DNA of 64,000 bases. It comes from Nostoc sp. S4 (lineage in GTDB: Bacteria > Cyanobacteriota > Cyanobacteriia > Cyanobacteriales > Nostocaceae). The notes below the pieces were generated by a model. It was given only the letters and a program-made list of their open reading frames with translations. It was not told the DNA's origin and searched no databases. Of this stretch, positions 18,674 through 27,698 are shown piece by piece. Made by a program: the position numbers and the translations under genes. How positions within the stretch are numbered: position 1 is the stretch's first letter; the number at the start of each line of letters is the position of its first letter. Where the stretch lies: NCBI GenBank assembly GCA_029379225.1, contig JAQYWR010000009.1:62001-126000 (forward strand), in the 5' to 3' direction.

Positions 18674-19216
18674 ATGCGTGAAAATTGGATGCTTCCGAGG
18701 ATTTTTCCCATTGGTGGAATTCTGTTTGACTTTTTATTTGTACTAGTTGCCATTCCCATCGAAGCATACGTTTTGCACAAACGGCTAAAATTTGATAAAA
18801 AAACTAGTATTTTTTATGCTATTTCTATTAATTTATTCTCTAGCGTAATTGGTTGGATTGTATTTTTTGTTTCTGAACCAATGCTGCCAATACAGTTAAA
18901 ATCTGAATTAATTAATTATCTATTCTTTAATACTTTTAAATCATCTAGTACGCAAACCTTAATAATTTTGACTGCTTTTATAATTTTCTTTGCTAATTTT
19001 ATATTTAAGTTTTTTCTGTTAAAAATTTTACTTTTATCTTTGGTCAAGGAACCATTTGCTCAAAAAGAAGAGGATATTCAAGTATCTCCGAGGCAGAAAT
19101 GGCGCGGTTTTCAAAGTATAAAATTTCAAAATACAAACTTAGTTACTACTATGTTGATAGCAAATTCTCTAAGCTATAGTGCAATAACTATTATTTTATT
19201 GTTTCGTTCAAAGTAG
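18674..19216 (+). CDS. fraC: filament integrity protein FraC
   Basis: 180 residues, matching the roughly 179 residues of Anabaena FraC. The opening MLPRIFPIGGILFDFLFVLVAIPIEAYVLHKRLKF is the conserved FraC N-terminus, with further membrane helices around residues 44-66 and 98-122. FraC sits in the septal cytoplasmic membrane and, with FraD, is needed for septal junctions, intercellular molecular exchange and filament integrity under nitrogen step-down. fraD follows 52 bp downstream and then fraE, the same order as in Anabaena sp. PCC 7120. This is the strongest indication that the organism is filamentous and heterocyst-forming. Confidence 0.9.
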   Translation: MRENWMLPRIFPIGGILFDFLFVLVAIPIEAYVLHKRLKFDKKTSIFYAISINLFSSVIGWIVFFVSEPMLPIQLKSELINYLFFNTFKSSSTQTLIILTAFIIFFANFIFKFFLLKILLLSLVKEPFAQKEEDIQVSPRQKWRGFQSIKFQNTNLVTTMLIANSLSYSAITIILLFRSK

Positions 19217-19268
19217 AAAATTTAATTTTTGTAGCAAGACTATTGATTAATCAAGTATAGGTAAAAAG

Positions 19269-20276
19269 ATGAATACACTATTTAAAGATTTATTCGGAGT
19301 TTACAAATTTGTTGAAGGGCTTTACGCAGGAATTAGAAAGATATTAGTTCCATCCAAAGCTTATTCTTGGCAGACATTGATTTATCTGAGTGTTTTTTCT
19401 TGGTTACTTTCATATTTTGCTATAGGTTATATCAGAGATATCATTGCATTTTTTGGTTGGATCTTTTTAATTGCTGGTACATCTTGGTATACAACAGAAG
19501 ATCCTTTAAGAGTTCCTGGTACTTTTATGCCAGTGGGAGCAGTAATCACTGGATTTTTAGTTAGTGTTTTTGCATTTGGAAGTCAAAAGGATGGAGTTAC
19601 ACCAACAACAATTGTTTTGTGGCCAACAATTTCAGCACTAATTACGGCAATCCCAGAATTTATCGAAGGAACCGATACAGATGCCAAAGCTCAAATTCCT
19701 AAGCCAGAAGACCGCCAAAGAATCATAGTTTTACTTGCTAGTTGTATGCTGCTAAGCTGCTGGATTCAGTTTTATTTTGTGGTAGATAATTGGTTAGAAC
19801 AATATCCCAGTATGCAGACAGATAGTTTTAGACGTAATACCTTTGTTGTCAGAACTCAAGAACCAACTAAAGTACCACAAAATGGGATTATAATTTTAAA
19901 CAAACTTCAACCAATAGTAGAAGAACAAATAGCCCAAACACCTTGGTCGGAAGTAGAAAAATGGTTGCTAGATGCAAAACAGCGAGTAGGAAACTTGGGT
20001 AGAGAAGTAATTGAAAAAAACCTGGGAAAATATGAAGAGAAGGAATTATGGCGTGTTGAACCGCGTGTATCTAATACTAAGTCTGGGTATATATTAGATT
20101 TACTAAGTATCTGGACAGGACCGAGTTCTAACCCACGGGGATATTTTTTAAAGAAATCTTGTCGGATTGAACCAGTTGCGGCAAATAATAAATCAGGGAA
20201 TAAAATTACAGTTGGAGAAATTGAATGCGATCGCTTAAATAAATTTATCGCTGGTTCACCACCTCCACAGCAGTGA
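19269..20276 (+). CDS. fraD: septal junction protein FraD
   Basis: 335 residues, near the usual 340. The N-terminal part holds about five membrane helices (near residues 38-75, 92-105, 112-126 and 158-176). A long hydrophilic region follows, with the helical segment IVEEQIAQTPWSEVEKWLLDAKQ and a C-terminal periplasmic domain. FraD is a structural component of septal junctions at the cell poles and is required for their cap structure. Its position between fraC and fraE supports the call. Confidence 0.9.
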   Translation: MNTLFKDLFGVYKFVEGLYAGIRKILVPSKAYSWQTLIYLSVFSWLLSYFAIGYIRDIIAFFGWIFLIAGTSWYTTEDPLRVPGTFMPVGAVITGFLVSVFAFGSQKDGVTPTTIVLWPTISALITAIPEFIEGTDTDAKAQIPKPEDRQRIIVLLASCMLLSCWIQFYFVVDNWLEQYPSMQTDSFRRNTFVVRTQEPTKVPQNGIIILNKLQPIVEEQIAQTPWSEVEKWLLDAKQRVGNLGREVIEKNLGKYEEKELWRVEPRVSNTKSGYILDLLSIWTGPSSNPRGYFLKKSCRIEPVAANNKSGNKITVGEIECDRLNKFIAGSPPPQQ

Positions 20277-20288
20277 AGAGTGGGGAGA

Positions 20289-20337
20289 AATGACCAATGA
20301 CAAATGACAAATGACCAATGACAAATAACAAATGACA
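20289..20337. repeat. heptanucleotide STRR array spanning the fraE start
   Basis: Seven tandem 7-mers (AATGACC, AATGACA twice, AATGACC, AATGACA, AATAACA, AATGACA). The fraE ATG at 20332 is part of the last unit, so the ribosome-binding region of fraE consists of repeat. Confidence 0.9.
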
Positions 20338-21108
20338 ACCAGAATTTTTGTACTTGCTAAGAATGTGTTTCAGGAAGTGATACGCGATCGCATCCTATAT
20401 ATTATTGGTTTTTATGCGTTAATACTCGCTGCCGCTTTCGGTATACTTCCTCAATTTGCAGCTGCTACTGAAGACAAAATATTTTTAGATTTTGGCATGG
20501 CAGCGATGAATGCGATCGGGTTAATTGTGACGATATTTGTTGGTACGGGACTAGTTAATAAAGAAATTGAAAAACGTACTGTCTTAGTATTAATTGCTAA
20601 ACCTGTTAGCCGCAGTGAAATTATTGTTGGTAAGTATTTAGGGTTATCCGCAGTGCTAGCGGTACTGATAGCTACGATGACAGTAATTTATCTGTTATTT
20701 CTGCAATTTGGGAAAGTTGCTCATCCAACAGCAAGCATTTTAATTGCGGCAATTTTCTTATTTTTGCAGTTGTCATTAATTACCGCTGTGGCTATTACCT
20801 TTGGTGTTTTTACAGCTTCACTGCTAGCGACTGTTTTAACTTTTGCGGTGTATTTAATGGGGAATATTACCCAAGATTTAGTACAACTTGGGCGGCTTAG
20901 TCGCAACCTTGGGATAGAACGTTTAACTCAAGCTTTGTTTCTCATTTTGCCAGATTTATCACGGTTAGATTTGAAAAATGATGCTGTTTATGGTTTGCAA
21001 GCACTACCTGATACAACAGCACTGATTATTAATGCTGGCTATGGCTTACTCTACAGTGTGATGTTGTTAGCGATCGCTATTGTAATTTTCTCACAACGCG
21101 AGTTTTAG
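20332..21108 (+). CDS. fraE: FraE, ABC-2 type permease of filament integrity operon
   Basis: 258 residues with six predicted membrane helices and the ABC-2 permease opening FVLAKNVFQEVIRDRILYII. Internal VGTGLVNKEIEKRTVLVLIAKPVSRSEIIVGKYLG is the typical ABC-2 connector. In Anabaena, FraE is needed for heterocyst neck maturation and filament integrity. The gene lies 55 bp after fraD in the conserved operon. No Shine-Dalgarno motif precedes the ATG, because heptamer repeat occupies that place. No ATPase partner is adjacent. Confidence 0.88.
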   Translation: MTTRIFVLAKNVFQEVIRDRILYIIGFYALILAAAFGILPQFAAATEDKIFLDFGMAAMNAIGLIVTIFVGTGLVNKEIEKRTVLVLIAKPVSRSEIIVGKYLGLSAVLAVLIATMTVIYLLFLQFGKVAHPTASILIAAIFLFLQLSLITAVAITFGVFTASLLATVLTFAVYLMGNITQDLVQLGRLSRNLGIERLTQALFLILPDLSRLDLKNDAVYGLQALPDTTALIINAGYGLLYSVMLLAIAIVIFSQREF

Positions 21109-21143
21109 TCATTGCTCAAACAGGGCATTGGGCAAAAATAACA

Positions 21144-21178
21144 AATGACCAATGACCAATGACCAATGACCAATGACT
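21144..21178. repeat. heptanucleotide STRR array after fraE
   Basis: Five tandem units: four AATGACC and a final AATGACT, whose last base is the first base of the pentapeptide-gene stop (TTA on the plus strand). It is the same heptamer family as the array before fraE. Confidence 0.9.
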
Positions 21179-21846
21179 TAATAACTAATGACTATTGATG
21201 GTGCTTTAACTGTAGCATCGGGCATAATTGTATCTCGGAATTTTGCATAAATTAGATTTGTCTGATAAAGGTTTGCTTTACTCAAGTTGGTCTTAGTTAA
21301 GTTTGCCCATGTCAAGTCTGCACTAGTTAAATTAGCTTCAGTTAAATTAGCTTCTAGTAATATTGCCCCACATAGCTTTGCTTTTGTGAGATTTGCTCTA
21401 ACTAAATTTGCTTCAATCAGCGATGTTTCAATCAATTTGGCTTCTGTTAGGTCTGCTTCTCTCAAATCCGCAGCACATAAAGAAGTTCCCCAAAGGTTAC
21501 TATTTGTTAATTTCACCCGCCATAAAAAACTTCCACACAAATTTGCTTGCCTTAAATCGGCATTACTTAAATTAGCTTCACGCAAAGAGGCTTCATACAA
21601 ATTAGCTTCGCATAAACTAGCTTGCATCAAATTTGCGCCACTCAAATTAGCACGAGTTAGTATACAACCAGATAGATTTGTACCACGCAAATCTGCTCCG
21701 ATGAAGTTAACTCCACTTAAATCTAATCCTTTCAGGTCAATTTCACTCAAGTCATATCCACTAAAATTGTGACACTGAAAATATTTATTTGTGATTTGAT
21801 TTAAGATAAATTCCTGCTTGTTAGCATAATCTTTCATGGTATTCAC
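21178..21846 (-). CDS. pentapeptide repeat protein
   Basis: 222 residues. From about residue 28 on it consists almost entirely of A(D/N)LXX pentapeptides (GADLRGTNLSG, ANLSGANLMQASL, ADLREADL), predicted to form a right-handed quadrilateral beta-helix of about nine coils. There is no signal peptide or catalytic domain. An ATG three codons further in (MKDYANK) is an equally good start. Function unknown; such proteins are abundant in Nostoc. Convergent with fraE. Confidence 0.9.
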   Translation of the reverse strand: MNTMKDYANKQEFILNQITNKYFQCHNFSGYDLSEIDLKGLDLSGVNFIGADLRGTNLSGCILTRANLSGANLMQASLCEANLYEASLREANLSNADLRQANLCGSFLWRVKLTNSNLWGTSLCAADLREADLTEAKLIETSLIEANLVRANLTKAKLCGAILLEANLTEANLTSADLTWANLTKTNLSKANLYQTNLIYAKFRDTIMPDATVKAPSIVISY

Positions 21847-22271
21847 CTCTGGGTGTAATTCATCTCAAATGACGATCGCAAAGTTACCGTATATTGAGAG
21901 TACACCTCAAATGGAAATAAAAGCGATCGATAATCAAGAATAAATTTCTAAAAAATCGTCAAGAACCTGAAAATACGCTCTTAAAATCTTTTTTAAGACA
22001 AAAAATGCTGACATAAGTCAGGAAATATTGATATGCTACTATAATCAACTTGGATATATTTGTTTATTTATCTAAGGGGTTTCTAGAAAATAAATTATCC
22101 AATTTATTGAGATTAGATTTTTCTTACTCCCCCTGCCCCCTGCTCCCCTGCCCTGAAAATGATGAGAAATTTTTTGTCAGCATTTCTAGCAGGTGGTCTC
22201 CACTAAGAACTAAACTTCATGCGATTCTATTTCAGCCAAAAGTTTGAGCTAGTTAAATATGGGGCTTGATA
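21847..22271. other. intergenic region without recognised gene
   Basis: 425 bp, AT-rich, holding one cytosine-rich filler tract (CCCCCTGCCCCCTGCTCCCC). I see no RNA, promoter or conserved reading frame that I can defend. Confidence 0.4.
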
Positions 22272-23222
22272 TTAAGGCAAACTATGACGTTGAAAAAAGT
22301 TCCAAATTGTTTCACTAGCGTTCAGTCCCAGTTTAGCATTGAATTTATTTAGGCTTTCGTCAGTTGAAGCACCACCAGGCCAGAAATGTCCACCGTTTAC
22401 TACCGCTAAGTGCCAAACTTCTGAATTGTTGCTACAACCTGCGTATAGAGAGGTTTTCACTTTATCTTCAGAAAACTGCAAAGATTTATTTGATAAGGTA
22501 CATTGGTCGTGCGATCGCCAAAAGTTTACCATGTCCGAGATCGAAACCAACGCTCCTCGTTGAGTGCGATTGTCACCTTGATAAAGTACATCGCGATCGT
22601 TTGTACCGTTAATTGTTAATATTGATACCGGAGTTTGAGGTTGGCAATTAGGTTTGAGTTTAACTGGGAGCGAACCGGCTACTGATGCAAAACCAGCAAT
22701 TTTATTAGGTAACTTACAAGCTAGTGCTTGGGTAAGTATTCCACCTCTAGAAAAACCGGTGGCATAAACTTTATGACTATTAATATTCATTTGCTGCTGA
22801 AGGCGATCGATTAATGCACTGACAAACAAAACATCATCTGCCTTTCCTTGAGTATTACCTCTAACATTCCATCTTTGGTTAATTCCATCTGGATAAACAG
22901 CAATAAATCCTTTTTTCTCTGCTAATTCATTGAAGCGAGTCACATTACTTATAGATTGACCACTACCATCATCCCCATGAAACACTAAAACTAAGGGCAT
23001 CAGTCGGTCTGAATTATAAGATTTTGGAGTGTAAAAATAGTAAGTACGTAATTTTCCTTGGTCATATAGCTCTCCATAATTCTCACCTCTGACAATTTTT
23101 TTAGATATACTTCTTTCTTCAGCTTGGCTCGAATTACTGGCTATTAGGAAAGTAATAGTACATACAGATATAAGAATGTTTTTTAAAAATCGAGAACCTG
23201 GAGATTTTTGATAAGTATTCAT
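22272..23222 (-). CDS. secreted PHB depolymerase/LpqC-type esterase
   Basis: 316 residues with a signal peptide (ILISVCTITFLIASNSSQA). The alpha/beta-hydrolase catalytic set is visible: oxyanion region VLVFHGDDGSG, nucleophile serine in GFSRGGILTQALACKL, aspartate in TINGTNDRDVLYQG and histidine in VNGGHFWPGG. The pattern matches the esterase/PHB-depolymerase family (LpqC, feruloyl-esterase-like), acting outside the cytoplasm on ester polymers. The genuine substrate is unknown. Transcribed alone. Confidence 0.85.
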   Translation of the reverse strand: MNTYQKSPGSRFLKNILISVCTITFLIASNSSQAEERSISKKIVRGENYGELYDQGKLRTYYFYTPKSYNSDRLMPLVLVFHGDDGSGQSISNVTRFNELAEKKGFIAVYPDGINQRWNVRGNTQGKADDVLFVSALIDRLQQQMNINSHKVYATGFSRGGILTQALACKLPNKIAGFASVAGSLPVKLKPNCQPQTPVSILTINGTNDRDVLYQGDNRTQRGALVSISDMVNFWRSHDQCTLSNKSLQFSEDKVKTSLYAGCSNNSEVWHLAVVNGGHFWPGGASTDESLNKFNAKLGLNASETIWNFFQRHSLP

Positions 23223-23465
23223 GTTAATTAAATTTACTTTATCAAAATATTATCATTAAAAGCGGTGAGACACCCCATCCTAAAAGTAGGTATTTGAGGT
23301 TGCTCACCGCTACTTCCGGCATAGGGCATTAGTAAATTCTTCCTCATCCCCTATACCTAAAAACTACATGTCCCTTGTGGTGGAGTTTTTGATTTTTACT
23401 TAATAAATGGTCTCTTCCTAAATGGAGACTAATAAATTAAGTGTGATTAGTCTCTATTTGAGATC

Positions 23466-23717
23466 TTAAACTCTTACATTTACATAATGAGCAGGAACTC
23501 GAACTTTAATCAACTTGTTACCGCGTCGTACTGTTTCCCAGTGTGCAGGAACTAACTTACGTCGATATCGGGCAGCAACAACAGGTCTATGCACAACAAC
23601 AGTTTTATGCGTGTTAGGTTTAATAATGATCTCTGCTGCGGATGCTTGTGATGGCATGGAAGAAATGGCAAATGGTAAAGCAAGTAATGTACCTAAAAGA
23701 ATACGTTTCATCTTCAA
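23466..23717 (-). CDS. small secreted basic protein, unknown
   Basis: 83 residues. A clear signal peptide (MKRILLGTLLALPFAISSMPSQASAAE) precedes a basic mature part with near-repeats KLVPAHWETVRRGNKLIK and VRVPAHYVNVRV. It resembles small cyanobacterial proteins with PGHW/PAHW motifs, of unknown function. An internal ATG two codons in is an alternative start. No operon partners. Confidence 0.6.
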   Translation of the reverse strand: MKMKRILLGTLLALPFAISSMPSQASAAEIIIKPNTHKTVVVHRPVVAARYRRKLVPAHWETVRRGNKLIKVRVPAHYVNVRV

Positions 23718-24135
23718 ATCTCTCGATTAATTGGCTAGATTTTCTACAGTATTCTTCATTAAGTTGCAAACATATATTCTTACCTAATCTTAAGGATTGT
23801 AGTAAGTTTTTTATTGTTATCAGACTTAATTAAGTTCGCTGTATAGTTCTTAGTTTAAAATCATAATTAGCAATACACAGTGTAATAAAGTCACAATTTG
23901 AATCTGACTAAAGTCATGTTAAGCAATTAAAATACTTTTGTAACGATTCAGGTCTAAAATTGTGGAAGCAAACAAGGGCGAGACTGAGAATTAATAGAGT
24001 CAGCAAGTAGTGCTTGTGCAAAAAAATCAATTCCCTTGCTACTTTGACGGCGACACGGCAGTTGCTTCAAGTCGGCAGAGTCGCCCAACGCGCTGCCTCA
24101 GTAACCACCGTAGGCATCGCTATTTTTATGCAAAT
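23718..24135. other. intergenic region with interspersed repeat fragments
   Basis: 418 bp. Around 24035-24119 lie GC-rich repeat pieces (TTGCTTCAAGTCGGCAGAG, GCCCAACGCGCTGCCTCAG, CCGTAGGCATCGC) that recur near 47110-47160. The first half is AT-rich. No gene recognised. Confidence 0.5.
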
Positions 24136-24474
24136 TCAAACCAATCCCAAATGCAATTTTAATGCTGCATCAATTAGTACCATCATCTCTTCGTTTAAAC
24201 TACCTAATACTTCACCAGTAATTCGTTGCTTGGAAATTGTTCGCACTTGCTGCGCCTGTACTTTAGAAGGCTTCGTTAAACCACTAATCTCTGGATTAAG
24301 CAAAACTTCAAAGGGATAAACACGGCTGACACTAGAAGTAAGCGGTAAAATTGTTACGGTAGTAGCGGCACTATTATTTATATCATTACTAACAATTAGC
24401 ACTGGACGACGTTTACCCATTTCTGAACCCATCACCGGACTAAGATTTGCGTAATAAATATCACCACGTTTCAT
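24136..24474 (-). CDS. mazF: MazF/PemK-type mRNA interferase toxin
   Basis: 112 residues with the complete MazF fold: MKRGDIYYANLSPVMGSEMGKRRPVLIVSND, then TVTILPLTS and SKVQAQQVRTISKQRI. The conserved arginine in KRRPVLIVSN and the serine/threonine in ILPLTSS are the residues used for RNA cleavage in this family. Its start overlaps the end of the antitoxin by 14 bp, the classical antitoxin-toxin order with coupled translation. Confidence 0.93.
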   Translation of the reverse strand: MKRGDIYYANLSPVMGSEMGKRRPVLIVSNDINNSAATTVTILPLTSSVSRVYPFEVLLNPEISGLTKPSKVQAQQVRTISKQRITGEVLGSLNEEMMVLIDAALKLHLGLV

Positions 24475-24685
24475 CTGTTAAACCATCTGCCACTGTCACA
24501 TCCCAGTCGTTATCAACTTCAGCAGACGCTTCTCGATAAGCTACCTCTAATTCTCGGTTTCGCAGCAATTCTAATGCTTCTTCAATTACTTGAGAACGAG
24601 ATTTACATCCTTTATTCCGCTTGTAGTTTTCGACAAACTCCACTAAAGACGGTGGTAAAGAAATAGAGAGTTTTTCTACATTCAT
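24461..24685 (-). CDS. ribbon-helix-helix antitoxin of MazF
   Basis: 74 residues from MNVEKLSISLPPSLVEF; an earlier in-frame start at 24706 is less likely because it lies inside the operator-like palindromes. Residues 1-45 form a ribbon-helix-helix DNA-binding domain. The acidic C-terminus (ASAEVDNDWDVTVADGLTDETW) is the expected toxin-neutralising tail. It should dimerise, repress its own promoter and block the toxin encoded downstream. Confidence 0.88.
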   Translation of the reverse strand: MNVEKLSISLPPSLVEFVENYKRNKGCKSRSQVIEEALELLRNRELEVAYREASAEVDNDWDVTVADGLTDETW

Positions 24686-24723
24686 ATTACTACCAATTAG
24701 TAGCAAAAATAATTAGTACTAAT
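24686..24723. promoter_or_regulatory. palindromic operator candidate of the MazEF module
   Basis: ATTAGTACTAAT (24712-24723) is a perfect 12-bp palindrome. Beside it, TACTACCAATTAGTAGC (24688-24704) carries the same TAGTA half-sites in inverted orientation. Both lie directly upstream of the antitoxin ATG. This fits a ribbon-helix-helix autoregulatory operator; the function is inferred. Confidence 0.55.
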
Positions 24724-24891
24724 ATCCTAGCTTAATCTTAAGTCAGTAAATCGATGCTGTGGAATAGCTGAACTTCTGAGGCATCGCTTGGGTAAGCTCT
24801 TGGCTCATAATTATCTCTAGTTAGCTTAATTCTCACCTTAGGTGGAGCATCTCCGGCTTTGCTTCTGACTTGGAGAATTCTTCTTCAAGCT

Positions 24892-25101
24892 TTATTCTAT
24901 GTCTTGATAGGCTTTAATTTTTTCATACAAACTATCAACATTATCTTGAATTAATAGTTTTTATTTTAGTTGTAAATAATCACCTTTACCTAATTTACAA
25001 GCTGCCCAAAATTTCATGACTTTGGATGGCTCTAAATGTGTAAAGATTACCTGCATTACTTCTTGTAAATTTTGCTGTTCGTTAATAACTTTAATTGTCA
25101 T
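24892..25101 (-). pseudogene. partner of PIN-domain protein, interrupted by a stop
   Basis: Reads MTIKVINEQQNLQEVMQVI, LEPSKVMKFWAACKLGKGDY and then LQLK followed by TAA (24961-24963). The same frame continues without further stops as IQDNVDSLYEKIKAYQDIE to a TAA at 24892. So a protein of about 69 residues has been cut at residue 46. Its start overlaps the end of the PIN remnant by 11 bp, as in a toxin-antitoxin pair. A shorter functional protein cannot be ruled out. Confidence 0.55.
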
Positions 25102-25297
25102 CTTCCATCTCTAAAATAAAATCAGTAGGGTTGATTGCTTTGAGTGTTAAACCTTGACAGCGATTGATTAATCTCTGATCGCAAGTGATAAAATAATCAC
25201 TTTGAGAAGCTTCAGCACGAGCTACGTGGAGAGCATTTTCCAGGATAAACATTTGCAGGTGTCTCACCATGAATGTGATTCCATAAATCGACTGCAT
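25091..25297 (-). pseudogene. C-terminal remnant of a PIN-domain (VapC-like) nuclease
   Basis: The segment ILENALHVARAEASQSDYFI followed by TCDQRLINRCQGL is the C-terminal half of a PIN nuclease (usual consensus DALHxAxAExxxxDYFxTCDDRL; the first D is N here). The N-terminal half with the first acidic residues is absent: upstream lies the orthocaspase gene in another frame, whose final codons overlap this remnant. Non-functional as a nuclease. Confidence 0.7.
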
Positions 25298-27497
25298 ACT
25301 GAATTAGCCAATCGCGAGAGTGTCCCGCATTATGAATTAAAACTACCCAAAATACAAATACAATCAAGTTTGTAATCCATTTTGTAATCCATTTTGTAAT
25401 CCATCCTGCATCTTGAGAGGTAGAGCGAATAGGACTAGTACTTGGAGGCTGGACATCATTGGTGGCAGAAGATTTTGGTTTTTCTGCTGTCTCAGATATA
25501 CTTATAGTCATATCCGGGGTTTGAGGAACTTCAGATTTAACAGTGTTAGCCGACTTAAACACTTGAGTTTTCTGTTCAACTTCTTGTGCCTCCATTTGAA
25601 CTATTTCATCATCCGAAAGCTCAAGAATTTGTTGAAAGTGACGTAATTCCTCACGAGTAACGTCACTGAGAGGATATTCAAACTGTATCGACTCTCTAAA
25701 CACCTCTTCATACTGTTGCAGCTTTTGCCGATGTTCGTCGATCGCAGCAATAATTGGATTTTCAATTGCAGTCACATTCTCAGCAGTCAGATTCAACGCT
25801 TGATGACGTTGCGTTAGTTGAGAGCGTTTGAAAGCACTAAGCGGATATTCTTGCCCAACAGCTTCTGTAAATTCCTGCTCATATTGCCGCAAGTTTGCTT
25901 GATACGCTTCAATCTCCGCATTAATCCGCCTCTCGATCGCCCCCACATCCCCTTGACTCAACCCCAACGTCTGCCAGGTTTGCTGTAACTGCTTTCGCGT
26001 CACGTCATCAGGATAATGCTGGCGCTGCGTCGCCTTCACAAACGCCTGCTCATACTGCTGGAGTTTTTGATGATAGCTTTCAATCTGCGTTGTGATTTGT
26101 GCTTCAATTGGTGCAACATCTACATCCGTCAGTCCCAAGCGCTGCTGCTGTTGACGTAAATCATTGCGGGTTGCTTCGCTCAGAGGATATTCCTGCTGCG
26201 TGGCAGTAAAAAACAGCCGTTCGTATTCTTGGAGTTTCTGATGATATGCTTCTACTTCAGCCGTAATCTGAGATTCTATCGCGGCAATATCTCTATCCGC
26301 AAGTTCTAATTGCTGTTGAGTTTGCCGTAAGCGATCGCGGCTTGCTCCACTCAAGGGAAACTCCTGTCGCAGTGCTGTTGTAAATGCCTGTTGATAAGTT
26401 TGGAGGTTTTGCTGATGCGTCTTAAACCGTGCAGTCACTAGTGCCTCAATCGGCATCGTGTCCTCATTCCGCAGCCCCAAAATTTGCTGGAGATTTTGCA
26501 GATCGTGGCGATCGCCATCGGTAATTGTCTCGTCCCGTTCCAGTAGCTCGGCGAACACCTGCTGATACTGCTGGAGTTTTTCCCGGAACTGCTTGCGATA
26601 CGGTTCTAACACTTCATCTTCAATGGCCTTGGCCTCAGTTGTCTCCAATCCCAAACGAGTCCTCAATACATCCAATGTACGACGACCAACAAAGGAAATT
26701 TCGCCTCGATGAAATCGCGCTACCTCTTTCCGGTATCGCTGTCTGGGATCGCCCGGAGCCACCTTTGCCAGTCGAATTTTAAAGCCTTCTCGAATTGCAT
26801 AGATTTCCGGCTTCATGGCAGGCTGAAGTTCTCGCACCTTCTGACTGGCATATTCATGGAGTTCATCAATGGAGATAAACTCATCCCCATCGTGATCGGC
26901 TTCTCCTGACTTGATGCCTTCAATCAAAAAACGAGTGTAAATCGATAAATCTTGCCCTTCTTGCTCAAAGGAATATTGAGTCGAAGTAGAAGAAGTCAAC
27001 ACGGCTCGTCCTTCACCACCTAACTCCTTCCGAATGTCAATTGTGCCGTCATCTTTGGCAGACATCCCCTCAGCAAACGCACCACTAAAGCAGCTATCCA
27101 GGATTACCACCTGCCGACGGCAACGGCTTTCACTCATGCGATCGTGAATAAAATTGGCAGACACCGACGTTGAGCGAATCAATTCGCCTTGCTGCGTCTT
27201 ACTGGTGTTGCGAGTCGCCAGATACAGCCTACCGCGATCGTCTTTGATGCCGTGCCCCGAAAAGTACAGCAGCAGCAAATCATCCTTGTGCCGACCAGAA
27301 AACAGCGTTTCGATCGCTATTTCTACAACTTGTCGTTCGGGATTTTTTAGCAGCGTAATATCTGACGCAGCAAACCCGCCCATCTCTGGATGCAGCAGCA
27401 CCTCGTACACTGCTTCCACATCTCTAACTGCACTGGGCAAAGGGTTCAGCCCTGGCTCATACTCACTGACTCCAATCAGCAACGCTACCTTCGCCAT
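25212..27497 (-). CDS. orthocaspase (peptidase C14) with helical repeats and membrane anchor
   Basis: 761 residues. The N-terminal caspase domain (1-240) has the catalytic His82 in YFSGHGIKDD and Cys136 in VILDSCFSGA. A linker follows, and from about residue 290 to 640 there are about seven repeats of some 55 residues of the form EAYHQKLQEYE..F..A...EYPLS..TR..L...QQ.LGL....V..IE, predicted alpha-helical. Near residues 724-745 is one membrane helix (WITNLIVFVFWVVLIHNAG), preceded by the triplet WITKWITKWITN. The C-terminal 13 residues are encoded by DNA that in another frame is a PIN remnant, so the native end seems lost. The family is linked to stress and cell-death proteolysis with arginine/lysine specificity. 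Confidence 0.88.
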   Translation of the reverse strand: MAKVALLIGVSEYEPGLNPLPSAVRDVEAVYEVLLHPEMGGFAASDITLLKNPERQVVEIAIETLFSGRHKDDLLLLYFSGHGIKDDRGRLYLATRNTSKTQQGELIRSTSVSANFIHDRMSESRCRRQVVILDSCFSGAFAEGMSAKDDGTIDIRKELGGEGRAVLTSSTSTQYSFEQEGQDLSIYTRFLIEGIKSGEADHDGDEFISIDELHEYASQKVRELQPAMKPEIYAIREGFKIRLAKVAPGDPRQRYRKEVARFHRGEISFVGRRTLDVLRTRLGLETTEAKAIEDEVLEPYRKQFREKLQQYQQVFAELLERDETITDGDRHDLQNLQQILGLRNEDTMPIEALVTARFKTHQQNLQTYQQAFTTALRQEFPLSGASRDRLRQTQQQLELADRDIAAIESQITAEVEAYHQKLQEYERLFFTATQQEYPLSEATRNDLRQQQQRLGLTDVDVAPIEAQITTQIESYHQKLQQYEQAFVKATQRQHYPDDVTRKQLQQTWQTLGLSQGDVGAIERRINAEIEAYQANLRQYEQEFTEAVGQEYPLSAFKRSQLTQRHQALNLTAENVTAIENPIIAAIDEHRQKLQQYEEVFRESIQFEYPLSDVTREELRHFQQILELSDDEIVQMEAQEVEQKTQVFKSANTVKSEVPQTPDMTISISETAEKPKSSATNDVQPPSTSPIRSTSQDAGWITKWITKWITNLIVFVFWVVLIHNAGHSRDWLIQYAVDLWNHIHGETPANVYPGKCSPRSSC

Positions 27498-27698
27498 TTA
27501 ACTCACCTATGCTGCGATTAAATCCTCTGCCGCTTTTATCTGTGTGTTGTTTCCTGCATACCAAGTTTTAGAATATCACTTATATCAATTGGACTAGTTC
27601 TGAGCAAAATTTAATTAAGCGATCGCAAAATGAAAGGATAATTTAGTCACTCCTTAAATCAAAATCAGCGTCTGTTATAATTTTCAATTTTTGCTGTT

